Made by a program: the position numbers and the translations under genes. A DNA stretch of 64,000 nucleotides from Affinundibacterium macrobrachii (lineage in GTDB: Bacteria > Pseudomonadota > Gammaproteobacteria > Burkholderiales > Burkholderiaceae_D). The notes beneath the pieces were generated by a model, which was not told where the DNA came from, did not search any database, and was given only the letters and a program-made list of their open reading frames with translations. This document shows, piece by piece, positions 46,428 to 55,113 of this stretch (position 1 is the stretch's first letter; each line of letters starts with the position of its first letter). The DNA lies in assembly GCF_014652415.1 (NCBI RefSeq), contig NZ_BMYT01000003.1, positions 496,001 to 560,000 on the forward strand, given 5' to 3'.

Positions 46428-48275
46428 ATGCCAACCCATCAAACAATCAACCAACAGCGTCGTTCATTACTGCGCTACTCTAGCGCTGCTAGCCTATTCG
46501 GCTTATCGACACTTCCTACGCTGAGCCAAGCGACGAGCAATCCTGTAAAACACGATCCGTGGAAACATGCAGAACAAATTATTGCGCAGTTTACTAAGCC
46601 AATTAAATTTGCCAAGCGCGATTTTCTGATTACACAATTTGGCGCAAAGACGTGCGAACTGCAAAATATCAACGGCCAAGTTGCATCAGATACCGAAGGT
46701 GCAATCGAGGGTGTTATTCCAACACCTCAGACTGGCTCAGCAGATTGCTATCAAGCGATTAACCAAGCAATCATCGCTTGCAATAAAGCCGGCGGTGGAC
46801 GCGTTGTGATCCCTGCTGGGAATTGGTACTGTGCAGGACCAATACGTTTACGCTCAAACGTTCATCTACATCTAGCTGCGAATGCACACGTCTTCTTTAG
46901 TGCCAATCCCGCTGACTACGCCAAATATGGCGATGTCGATTGCGGCAAAAATGGCAAGCTCGTGATCTCTCGTTGGCAAGGCAATGATTGCCTCAATTAC
47001 TCGCCAATGATTTATGCCTACAACGAAAAAAATATTGCGATTACAGGCGAAGATTGGAGCAGTATTTTCGATGGTCAAGGCGGCACGCCTTTTGAAGATG
47101 GTTCTGGCAATTGGTGGGATTGGAAAGGTCGCAAGAATCCTAAAAAGCCGATCCAATTTTCAGAAGTGAATGTGAATGCAAATAACCCAGAAAATCTAGA
47201 TCAGCTTGCGCCAAACTTAAGCGAAGATGCTAAAAAATTGGTGCAAGGCATAGGCGATAAATGGCGTACTGATTCACGCTTTCTACCGGTATTGTCCGAA
47301 CTGGGCATTCCAACCTCGCGCAGAATATTTGGTATTGGACATTATTTACGTCCGAGCATGATTGAATTGATCGGCTGTCATAACGTGCTATTACAGGGTT
47401 ACAAAATACAAGCCGCACCGTTCTGGCTGCATCATCCTGTCAAGTGTCGCAAAGTACACATCAACAAAGTCAATATGGATAGCATGGGACCCAACAGTGA
47501 TGGTTTTGATCCCGAATCTTGCGATACTGTTTTGATCGAAAACTGCACCTTTAATACCGGTGATGATTGTATCGCGATCAAATCTGGCAAAAACCGCGAC
47601 ACGCAATTTGGTCCAACGCGTAACATTGTCGTGCAACACTGCGTAATGAATAGCGGTCACGGTGCAGTCACTTTAGGTAGTGAGATGGCGGCAGGTATTG
47701 AGTATATCTATGCGCAACATTTGGATTTCCGCAATATGAATTGGGACCATGATCCTTTAAATACGGCAATTCGAATGAAGACCAATATGAATCGGGGCGG
47801 TTTTCTACGTCACTTCTATGTACGCGATGTGAGTATTCCGAATGGCGTCAAAACCATGCCCGCGTTTTATAAACCTTTGCCAAATTCATTGATTGCACCG
47901 CAGTCGGTTCCGTCAACAGCGGGCGCGGTTATCACCATTGATTGTGATTACGCGCCAGCGGATGACAGCGTGCGTATCCGCCCACCTGTAATATCTGAAA
48001 TCCACGTCTCTGATATTAAAGTTGGCACTGTCAATATCGGTGGAGGAAATTACTCGAGTTATCAAGCATTTGTTTTGCTAGGACCAGTCGCTTCCAGCTA
48101 CAACGGCAAAACCAAGCAAGCGATCTTGCCGATACAAAATGTCAGCATCAGCAATTGCGACTTTGGTACCGTGCGCAATGACAAAGCACCGTGGTTCTTA
48201 CATCATGTGCAGAATCTGCAATTGCGTAACATCACAATCAATGGAAAATCTTATTCAGAAACGATTTCGACTTAA
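46428..48275 (+). CDS. GH28 polygalacturonase, Tat-exported
   Basis: 615 residues from the ATG at 46428 (GAG six bases before it); a TTG 24 bases upstream is less likely. The N-terminus carries a twin-arginine motif (QRRSLLRYSSAASLFGL), suggesting Tat export. A right-handed beta-helix with all GH28 motifs: NSDGFDPES, NTGDDCIAIKSG, GHGAVTLGSE and IRMKTN, giving the three catalytic Asp, the His and the substrate-binding Arg/Lys. It hydrolyses alpha-1,4-galacturonan, probably releasing monomers or dimers from chain ends. Long insertion (about residues 215-305) before the helix core. Confidence 0.93.
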   Translation: MPTHQTINQQRRSLLRYSSAASLFGLSTLPTLSQATSNPVKHDPWKHAEQIIAQFTKPIKFAKRDFLITQFGAKTCELQNINGQVASDTEGAIEGVIPTPQTGSADCYQAINQAIIACNKAGGGRVVIPAGNWYCAGPIRLRSNVHLHLAANAHVFFSANPADYAKYGDVDCGKNGKLVISRWQGNDCLNYSPMIYAYNEKNIAITGEDWSSIFDGQGGTPFEDGSGNWWDWKGRKNPKKPIQFSEVNVNANNPENLDQLAPNLSEDAKKLVQGIGDKWRTDSRFLPVLSELGIPTSRRIFGIGHYLRPSMIELIGCHNVLLQGYKIQAAPFWLHHPVKCRKVHINKVNMDSMGPNSDGFDPESCDTVLIENCTFNTGDDCIAIKSGKNRDTQFGPTRNIVVQHCVMNSGHGAVTLGSEMAAGIEYIYAQHLDFRNMNWDHDPLNTAIRMKTNMNRGGFLRHFYVRDVSIPNGVKTMPAFYKPLPNSLIAPQSVPSTAGAVITIDCDYAPADDSVRIRPPVISEIHVSDIKVGTVNIGGGNYSSYQAFVLLGPVASSYNGKTKQAILPIQNVSISNCDFGTVRNDKAPWFLHHVQNLQLRNITINGKSYSETIST

Positions 48276-48340
48276 GCTGGACTGGCGCTAAATCGATGCT
48301 GATTTGAAGCTAAATTAAAACTAATTTAGATCTAAGGCAA

Positions 48341-48368
48341 GCGAGTCATTGCTCAAACAATGACTCGC
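48341..48368. terminator. Convergent stem-loop after GH28
   Basis: GCGAGTCATTG (48341-48351) and CAATGACTCGC (48358-48368) form a perfect 11-bp stem with a 6-base loop between two convergent genes. No T-run follows on either strand, so termination efficiency is uncertain. Confidence 0.5.
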
Positions 48369-48378
48369 AAAATATGCC

Positions 48379-48798
48379 TCATAATTGAAGCGCATCGTAG
48401 AGTAACTTGAGTCCTGAAATACCCAATAAGCTAGTAGCCAGCGAATAAAAATAACGCTCTGGAATAATCTTCAATACATACAAGCCCAGCCACACTCCCA
48501 AGGGCGCAAAAATCGCCAAACTTGCAGCAATCTTCCAACTATCTAGCGTGAAAAATCCCATTGCGGCATAGGGTAATAATTTACCCGCATTGAGCACTGT
48601 AAAAAATACCGCGGTGGTGGCGACGAAAGTTTGCTTTGCCAAGTTTCTCGCCATCAAATACACCAGAATCGGTGGGCCACCAGCATGAGCAACCGTGCTG
48701 GTGATTCCAGAGATGATGGCACACAGACGTGCGAATTTTTTTCCAGGTAAATCATGCCAATGTAGTCGCTGACGTAACTGAAAAATTCTGTTCATCAA
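48379..48798 (-). pseudogene. TauE/SafE permease, C-terminal half only
   Basis: 139 residues in the readable frame. The segment AIISGITSTVAHAGGPPILVYLMARN is the signature of the second half of TauE/SafE sulfite/organic anion exporters, followed by three or four membrane segments to a normal C-terminus. Full-length members have about 250 residues with a matching first half. Here an in-frame stop lies ten codons upstream of the first Met, and no N-terminal half is readable in the 397 bases before it. I take it as a truncated remnant; a half-size permease acting as a homodimer is a less likely alternative. Confidence 0.7.
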
Positions 48799-49195
48799 AT
48801 TGGACGCAAAGGGGTACTGCGATGCTTATGGAGTAGCGGCGCTACTCAGGCGAAAACAGCAACAGCATTTTTCTCCAGAACCACATTGGTGACTGGTGCG
48901 GTTCACGCAACAGCAAGACAAAGCAAAAGGCTTGAAGGCATTTTGAGTTGCATGTGTGATGGCGTTATAGAAAAATTTTTATCGCGGTAATTTGCGTGTA
49001 CTTGGTTCGACTACTCGACTATCGGGGGACTTATGAGTGACTCCATGCTTGTTGCAATTGGATAATGGAAGAATGGGGAATTTAGCGCTTTCCTCAGCCG
49101 CGCAACGACCATATTGAGACACTTAACTGCACTCCCCACGATACCGTGAGCTCATCACTGGGACATTGAAACAGCCCCCCGTTACTACCTAAATA
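48799..49195. other. Gene-free spacer between truncated TauE and serine hydrolase
   Basis: 397 bases without a convincing gene. It contains a 7-bp hairpin GAGTAGC-ggc-GCTACTC (48831-48847) and, near the right end, TGGGACATTGAAACAG (about 49159-49174), a close match to TTGGAACATTGAAACAA at about 52908-52924 on the other side of the serine hydrolase/unknown genes. This pair may be remnants of insertion-sequence ends. Confidence 0.4.
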
Positions 49196-50458
49196 TTACT
49201 GTTTGGCTGCTTTATCTGCTTGAATCTTCATTTGCACTGCATGCTTCCAAAGCGTCTCGAAGATATTATAGAAGTGTCCAGATTCTTCGTCATGCATTGA
49301 GGTATTTGTAAACAGAATCACACCGATTTCCTTGTTTGGATCTGCCAGCATGATTGTTCTCACTCCGGGATCGGATCCGTTATGCCCAATCCTGGTGGTG
49401 TCGTGCTTCGTGGCCCAGAAAATTCCAGAATTAACCGAGTCTTCCCCTTGAATGTTGACGTTGTCTGGCTTATTTGCACTCGTGTACTGGAACCTGAGCA
49501 TCTCGTCGACTGACTTCTGCTCAAGCATTCGTGTCCCTTCATATTTGCCATCATTCAGCAACGCGATAAAGAACTTGGAGAGGTCGGATACCGAGGTGCG
49601 GACGCCACCTTCTGGATATGTCGTTATCCCGTATTGAGGAATAGGAATGCGGAGGCCTTGCGAGACGTACAGCCGTGCATGCTTCGCAGGCAATATTTCA
49701 GATAAGAACCAGCCAGAGTTTTTCATTCGCAGAGGGGCAAAGATGTGACGCTTGGTATAGGTATTGAGCTTCTCGCCGACAACAACCTCGACGATGTAGC
49801 CAGCCAGCGCAGCTCCGATATTCGAGTACTCGCGGGACGTCCCCGGTTTGGCCTTTAGGAAGTTGTCGCTCGAATAGTATTTACCGTTGCGCGCGAAGTA
49901 GCCCCGCAAAAACTCTCCAAGGGCTTCCGGGGAGTCACCTCCGAAGTGATACACGCGTTCGTAGACCGACGGTCTATCTGTGATTCCCGAGGTGTGGGTA
50001 GCCAGTTGCCTGAGTGTGATAGGCTCGCTCGGATGGTGGGGATTAATGACTTTGAAAGGCAGGTAGGAATTGATGTTTTCATCAAGAGAGACTTTCCCCT
50101 CTTGCACCGCTCGCATCAACGCTACGCCAGTAAAAGTCTTACTGATTGATCCGATATTCATAATCGTATCGGGAGTGAATGCTATCGCGCGTTCCTTATC
50201 GGCGAAGCCATATCCCTTCATCCAAACTACTTTCTTGTTCACGATGATGGCGCCACCAACTCCAACCATCCCTCCTTCTTTGATTCGTTGCCCGACAATG
50301 GAATCGATTTGAGCGTTCACATCTTCAGATTGCGTTCTAGTCTTAACACCTCCATCTGACGACATGCTTGTTTTCATTGCGAAGCTATTACACGCCGACA
50401 GTAGCAATACCACTAAGGAAAAAAAAGATAAGACATACCTTGAACGTTTAGTAGACAT
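49196..50458 (-). CDS. Lipoprotein-type serine hydrolase, beta-lactamase/DD-peptidase family
   Basis: 420 residues. A lipoprotein signal with LLSAC (Cys23) is followed by a serine beta-lactamase/class C fold: SxxK as SISK (104-107) in MNIGSISKTFTGVAL, YSN in SREYSNIGAALAGYIVE, and HNG in GHNGSDPGVRT in place of KTG. Relatives include esterases, D-aminopeptidases and EstB-like enzymes; antibiotic resistance should not be assumed. Composition stands out: 49801-49980 is about 57% GC by hand count, while the next genes are much poorer. It lies in the patch that interrupts the pectin locus, so recent acquisition is likely. Confidence 0.88.
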   Translation of the reverse strand: MSTKRSRYVLSFFSLVVLLLSACNSFAMKTSMSSDGGVKTRTQSEDVNAQIDSIVGQRIKEGGMVGVGGAIIVNKKVVWMKGYGFADKERAIAFTPDTIMNIGSISKTFTGVALMRAVQEGKVSLDENINSYLPFKVINPHHPSEPITLRQLATHTSGITDRPSVYERVYHFGGDSPEALGEFLRGYFARNGKYYSSDNFLKAKPGTSREYSNIGAALAGYIVEVVVGEKLNTYTKRHIFAPLRMKNSGWFLSEILPAKHARLYVSQGLRIPIPQYGITTYPEGGVRTSVSDLSKFFIALLNDGKYEGTRMLEQKSVDEMLRFQYTSANKPDNVNIQGEDSVNSGIFWATKHDTTRIGHNGSDPGVRTIMLADPNKEIGVILFTNTSMHDEESGHFYNIFETLWKHAVQMKIQADKAAKQ

Positions 50459-50569
50459 CGCCCACCCTTAAAATAGTAAAAAAGAATTCGCACTATACAT
50501 GTCAACATACTTTTGAGACTTCAGAAATATTTATTTAAAATGTATAGAAAATGTATGCTTCTAACATAA

Positions 50570-50766
50570 TCAGGTATTAACCTCTCGGGACATGAGATGC
50601 TTCCTCGCCCCTTTTGCTCTGTTGTTGAAGGGGATCGGGTTTTTGAGGTTGGTTGTGCCGTAATTGTAGGCGACGATGCCAGGTTGATCCGTGATGCGAG
50701 TTACCCTGTTGGGTCGTCGTAGATTTGTTTGTCCTTACCCCCTATTTGCAGACTCTTATGGACTCT
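50570..50766 (-). pseudogene. Decayed YD-repeat (Rhs-like) fragment
   Basis: On the minus strand one frame reads ...QIYDDPTG then stops at TAA (about 50701); the adjacent frame continues directly with RVTRITDQPGIVAYNYGTTN and ends at TGA (50572-50570). Joined across a small frameshift this gives YDDPTG-RVTRITDQPGIVAYNY, matching the Rhs/YD repeat pattern YDxxGRxTxxTDxxGxxxxYxY. Nothing else of an Rhs gene is present. A short, broken remnant; the assignment rests on about 25 residues. Confidence 0.45.
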
Positions 50767-50792
50767 TCACACATTTAATTTGCCCTATTCTT

Positions 50793-51437
50793 TCAAGTTT
50801 CTCGTACTCCCATACATTTATAGAGCGCAGCTTTAGCCTTAAGAGTACCCTCAAAATTTAAAGTTAATACCGATTTGCCATCTAAAAGAAGTTCTACTTT
50901 ACTTTTATCTTCGGCAGCTTTTAAAGTTGCCTCCATTTTTACAGGTATGATCAATGCGTTTCCTATGTGGAAAAATGGAAACTTTCCCGTTTCACCATTC
51001 ACACGCATGGTAACCTCGACCTTTTTCATCTCTCCTTTATTTTCAGGAATGCTGCCTCCCCTGTACACTATACTGGACATAGCATCCTTTCCTATTCCCC
51101 AGTTATAGAACATGCCTCCCGAATCAAGCTCCACATATGCTGCCATGCAGCGCGGTCCTATTTCAACCTTCTTCCCGTCATATAACACCCAAACACTGTC
51201 ATCACGCGCCTCATAAATTAACTCTGGATCAGACAAGCCTGGCATCGAAGGCACTGGCATATCATACATTCCTTTGTACTTCATCTTGCTTGTTGGTACT
51301 CCTGATGCTCCAAACAATATATTTGGCAGCCCTACATTAGCTTCTTGTGGATTTGCCCATGCAGCAGAACTTGCATTTGGTAGACATAAGTTTATTGCAG
51401 CCAACAACAAAATTTGTCGTGAAATTTTTTTGTACAT
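50793..51437 (-). CDS. Exported protein of unknown function
   Basis: 214 residues with a signal peptide (cleavage near SSA/AWA, residues 24-28) and a very strong ribosome-binding site (AGGAGGAG) before the ATG at 51437. I recognise no family. The mature part is beta-rich (SVWVLYDGKKVEIGPRC, KKVEVTMRVNGETGKFPFFHIGNALIIPVKMEATL, KVELLLDGKSVLTLNFEGTL) and has two cysteines that could pair. It lies 52 bases downstream of another exported unknown on the same strand; the two probably form an operon. Confidence 0.7.
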   Translation of the reverse strand: MYKKISRQILLLAAINLCLPNASSAAWANPQEANVGLPNILFGASGVPTSKMKYKGMYDMPVPSMPGLSDPELIYEARDDSVWVLYDGKKVEIGPRCMAAYVELDSGGMFYNWGIGKDAMSSIVYRGGSIPENKGEMKKVEVTMRVNGETGKFPFFHIGNALIIPVKMEATLKAAEDKSKVELLLDGKSVLTLNFEGTLKAKAALYKCMGVRET

Positions 51438-51489
51438 CTAATTTCTCCTCCTTTTTCTTCCTTTGATTGTCTAAATTTTAAATACTTGC

Positions 51490-52689
51490 TTACTTAGCAG
51501 AAGCATTTTGTGGAGTCTTAATTAAATCTTGACACGCATTACCACCGGCACGAATATCACTTGTCGAGGTACTGATACGAACATCTGCCACCCTGAAAGT
51601 GTGTTTTTTATCCTTAGCTAAAACAAAATCCACATCGCAACTTCTCAAAACACCACTCTCAATCACTTGTCCTGTTGATCTATTTTGCAAAAAAGCACGG
51701 TTATCAAAACTTTGACTGTAACGCCTAAAACGCAATTGGTCAGCTTCGCTAAACAATCCTGCCCCCATTCGCATAATAAGTAGTTCTTCAGTTTGACCTT
51801 GCCAAATCATGATGGCAGAAGATTCTGTATTACTTAACTCTCTTGAACCACGGATTTTTAAAGCATATTTGGCAAATGCATCGTCGATATGTTTTTTTTC
51901 AATTTCAGGCAAATATTCCTCTTCAATTCGCGACTTCAATGTATTCATCTTTTCGCTAATTGAACCTAATTGCTTTGCTCTTTCATCAATCTCTGCTTTT
52001 GTCAGCACTCGATCTGCTGGGCTAACTGGCTTAACGCTCCCCTCCCATAACATCTTCCATGTAAACGCAGTAAGTGCGGGCGCTGTAGCATCAACATCAA
52101 CCACATGAATTGGTGCTTGAAAGCCAAGCAATTTGAGTTTCTGATTAAAGTCTTCTTTATTAAAATGATTGTTCTTAATAGCATTCACCACTGCTTTAGA
52201 AACTTGATTTTGTTCATGTTCCAGACACGCAACTTTTTGCGTTTGCAACATTACATGACTGCCAATTGAAGAAAACTCTGTTTCGGGAATCGCCTCACCG
52301 TTAAGTGTTCGACGAATAAAATTCACACTATTATCTGCCACTCGTACTTGCACAGGGTCAGTCGCATTCGGAACATTAGCAAAGACTTTACCCAGATGAT
52401 CTTTCTTATGATGACACACGAATTGTAAACGCATGATTGACCATTCTGGCTGTGGTTCAGCTTCATAGACAATGTACATGGTAATTTGACTAACGTATGT
52501 CGATGCAAACAAATCCTTCATATTGACAGGCGTTCTAGAAAGCACGTTTGATCCAACATAATAGGCAACACGCTCTCCTTTTTTACCTTCCATGCTAACC
52601 AAATAGGTAAATTCAGCAAAGGCCAAATTAGACATCGAAAGAAAAACCGTTAATAACCATGAAGTTCTGAAAAATTTTATGTATCGCAT
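51490..52689 (-). CDS. Exported protein of unknown function, AT-rich gene
   Basis: 399 residues with a signal peptide (cleavage after AFA, residue 25). No family recognised. The N-terminal half has beta-strand character (FTYLVSMEGKKGERVAYYVGS) with CHHKKDHLGK; the middle (about 215-300) is a charged, helical, possibly coiled-coil segment (KAEIDERAKQLGSISEKMNTLKSRIEEEYLPEIEKK); the C-terminal part has two cysteines (SGVLRSCDVDF and GGNACQDLIK). The gene is AT-rich (51781-51900 about 34% GC by hand count), unlike the serine hydrolase gene nearby and the core genes, suggesting separate foreign origin. Confidence 0.7.
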   Translation of the reverse strand: MRYIKFFRTSWLLTVFLSMSNLAFAEFTYLVSMEGKKGERVAYYVGSNVLSRTPVNMKDLFASTYVSQITMYIVYEAEPQPEWSIMRLQFVCHHKKDHLGKVFANVPNATDPVQVRVADNSVNFIRRTLNGEAIPETEFSSIGSHVMLQTQKVACLEHEQNQVSKAVVNAIKNNHFNKEDFNQKLKLLGFQAPIHVVDVDATAPALTAFTWKMLWEGSVKPVSPADRVLTKAEIDERAKQLGSISEKMNTLKSRIEEEYLPEIEKKHIDDAFAKYALKIRGSRELSNTESSAIMIWQGQTEELLIMRMGAGLFSEADQLRFRRYSQSFDNRAFLQNRSTGQVIESGVLRSCDVDFVLAKDKKHTFRVADVRISTSTSDIRAGGNACQDLIKTPQNASAK

Positions 52690-53567
52690 CGTAGCCTCAC
52701 ATGATTAACGTATATATGAATCGTACTACCTAGTTTTAGAAAAATTCAGCGAAACAATCCACTCACCAACACAAAAAAACATTTTCTGGGTAGCATGCGC
52801 TATTCAAGAGAAATGTTTTGCCTTCTTATCGAGCTTGTCTTCGCCACACTACGTTTTTCAAAATACCAAAATCTGGTCAAGTAATGATCGCCCCCAATTG
52901 GAACATTGAAACAATTTAGGTAAACGGCAGCTAGAGCGTGTTGCAGCTTCGGACTGCCAATTTGGTAAGACGATTACTTGCTAGCTCGTTCATTGAAGCA
53001 CTCTCGTCAAGTCGCATTTTTACGTCACTTAGGGGAAAGTTTTTTTGTTGAAGTTGAATAAATTAAATTTCCTCCGATAAAGCCAGTGGTTTATTACTTG
53101 GGCGCCTCAAAGCCCCTAGTACACAGTAATCCTCCTACAGCCCAATCTTCATTTGACGCCGAATATTTCGGCGGTACACTCAGACAAACATGGGCACGAC
53201 CCGCCATCAAATGCCGTCAACCACCTTACACTCTCTTTGCTGCGCTGATTCTCGGAATATCTCACTGAAATGCTGACAGAACGTTCCATGAGTCACCTTC
53301 CTTCTGCATTGAACTTTCCCTTATTTTGATAGGGACTAAAGTTTCAAACTGACCGTCGAGTAGATTAAATCTTGGTAAGCCCCCCCATCAGAGCCGAGGG
53401 AATTGCCTTATGTATTTAAAGTAAACACTAATTACACAAATATATTACTTTATTAAATTCTATTTTATTTAACCATTTAAAAAAACTCAAGCCGAAAAAT
53501 GCACCGTCACTAGCCACAGAATGGAAGCGTGGCCTAAGTTTCCCCCAAATCTATTGTCGCGTTGTCT
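52690..53567. other. 878-base region without recognisable gene
   Basis: No convincing protein gene on either strand; a 60-codon frame at 53086-53268 lacks a good start and family. The stretch TTGGAACATTGAAACAA (about 52908-52924) resembles a site at 49159-49174, and AAGTTTCAAACTGACC (about 53338-53353) recalls sequences flanking insertion elements. I read it as scar tissue of past insertions, plus whatever promoter drives the AT-rich gene pair. The right end (53400-53480) is very AT-rich. Confidence 0.4.
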
Positions 53568-54944
53568 TCACTTGCGATTCAATCTAGGCAACCATTTCCG
53601 AGTATCCCAATCGTCTTCAGAAAAACCTAACTGCACTTCTTTAGAATAAGGATAAGCACTGACCTCACGCTCATCATTGATGATAGTGCCGCGCCCTTCT
53701 GCGATGTAGTAAATCACGCGCGTATCATCCTTATCTCTATCCCAAGGACGGGCACCTGCATATCGTAGTAATTCCGACTCGACCATTCTTGCATCGAGTA
53801 CCTTAAGGTCTTGCGGCCAGTCGATAGGCTTTGATTGTAAAAGTAGCTGGGCTCGCGTCTCACCATAGCGCCCGAATAGCGGGAGTTGATTACCAAACTG
53901 ATCGACCGCGATATTATCTTTCGCAAAGTAAGCGAGATCACCATCCCCACCCAACATCATCAATGGTAAAGCTTTCTTGGTTGACATTCCACCTCGCAAC
54001 ACATTCGCGACCACATTCAGCCTACCTGTTTGATATGGATGATCGCCCCATTCCAATGCCATCAAGTTGTAATGAATCGCTTTTGACCTTGGGTTGTAAA
54101 TCAAGTTATTCGCAATGGTCGCGCTGGCGCCGCCTTTTAACAGAGGATTACGTTCTACGTTATGCGCCCATATATTGCGATAAAAAATCACATTCGTCAC
54201 ATTGTCATGAACTAAGCTTCCTTTTGAATGTTCGCCCTTTGCGTGTGTCGATTCTGCCAAACCTTCTGCTGCAAGATTATTTGAAAACAAAATGTGATGA
54301 CTGGTTGCATTGCGCCATTCTTCTGGCGTATTCCCTTTAAACCGAGGACCAGATACCGACATGTTTTCATCGATGGCCCAACTCATACTACAGTGATCAA
54401 TAATCACATGGTGTGCCGCTGAAATATTTAAACCATCAACTTCCCAGCCACTTGCTTTGGCCTGCCCGTCGGCACCAGTGCGGATACGAAGATGCTGAAT
54501 AATCACATGCGAGGCACGAATATTGATGCCACCGCGAATCAGTGTAATGCCTGGTGAGGGCGCGGTTTGCCCAGCAATCGTCACGAAACCTTCGTTGACT
54601 TGCAATACACTGCGCTCTAAATCGATCACACCGGCAACTTCGAAGACGATGGTTCTAGCTCCCTTGGTTTCTAGCGCTGCACGTAAGTAACCTATACCTT
54701 CTTTTCGTAAGTTCGTCACACGAATAATCTTGCCGCCTTGCCCTCCTTTTACTTCATCTAACCAAGCAATATCATTCGGATGCGCGTAGTTTTTATGCAG
54801 AGCATCGATATCACTTGCCTTACCGCTGACGACAATGAACAGATTAATGAGGATGGCGAGTAGCGCCAGAGAAATAAAACGATCAAGCCGTAAACCAAGT
54901 CCTTGTCGATTAAAAAAATTGCCAGTCATTTCACGCATCATCAT
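53568..54944 (-). CDS. PL1-family pectate lyase
   Basis: 458 residues from the ATG at 54944 (GGA six bases upstream); several nearby ATGs and a TTG at 54980 are alternatives. A hydrophobic N-terminal segment (about 22-43) acts as signal or anchor. Parallel beta-helix lyase: GGKIIRVTNLRKEGIGYLRAALE, FEVAGVIDLERSVLQVNEGFVTIAGQTAPSPGI, SAAHHVIIDHCSMSWAIDENMSV (calcium-site region), NVIFYRNIWAHNVERNPLLKGG (catalytic Arg region). It cleaves polygalacturonate by beta-elimination, giving 4,5-unsaturated ends for the GH105 enzyme. Downstream of the TonB receptor gene but behind its terminator. Confidence 0.9.
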   Translation of the reverse strand: MMMREMTGNFFNRQGLGLRLDRFISLALLAILINLFIVVSGKASDIDALHKNYAHPNDIAWLDEVKGGQGGKIIRVTNLRKEGIGYLRAALETKGARTIVFEVAGVIDLERSVLQVNEGFVTIAGQTAPSPGITLIRGGINIRASHVIIQHLRIRTGADGQAKASGWEVDGLNISAAHHVIIDHCSMSWAIDENMSVSGPRFKGNTPEEWRNATSHHILFSNNLAAEGLAESTHAKGEHSKGSLVHDNVTNVIFYRNIWAHNVERNPLLKGGASATIANNLIYNPRSKAIHYNLMALEWGDHPYQTGRLNVVANVLRGGMSTKKALPLMMLGGDGDLAYFAKDNIAVDQFGNQLPLFGRYGETRAQLLLQSKPIDWPQDLKVLDARMVESELLRYAGARPWDRDKDDTRVIYYIAEGRGTIINDEREVSAYPYSKEVQLGFSEDDWDTRKWLPRLNRK

Positions 54945-55003
54945 TCGCATTCCATCGGTTCTCAGTGATACTGCAAACAACTAGCATCACCGCTTTTCTT
55001 ACC

Positions 55004-55050
55004 AAAAAAAATAGCGCAACTTAACGAGGGAGTCTTGTTAAGTTGCGCTA
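55004..55050 (-). terminator. Strong rho-independent terminator after TonB receptor gene
   Basis: A perfect 14-bp stem, TAGCGCAACTTAAC (55012-55025) with GTTAAGTTGCGCTA (55037-55050), with an 11-base loop; on the minus strand the tail is eight T (55011-55004). It lies 64 bases past the receptor stop and before the pectate lyase gene. Confidence 0.93.
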
Positions 55051-55113
55051 TCGTCTACTGCACACGATGATCAATCAAACGAACATCGCTTTCGTCCTGG
55101 GGAGGATGAAATT

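Noticed and set aside
49196-50458. Calling the serine hydrolase a beta-lactamase resistance gene
   Set aside because: It has SxxK and YxN but HNG in place of KTG and a lipoprotein signal; this fits the wider esterase/peptidase group, so resistance cannot be claimed.
53086-53268. 60-codon plus-strand frame in the gene-free region
   Set aside because: No ribosome-binding site, no recognisable family, surrounded by other decayed sequence.
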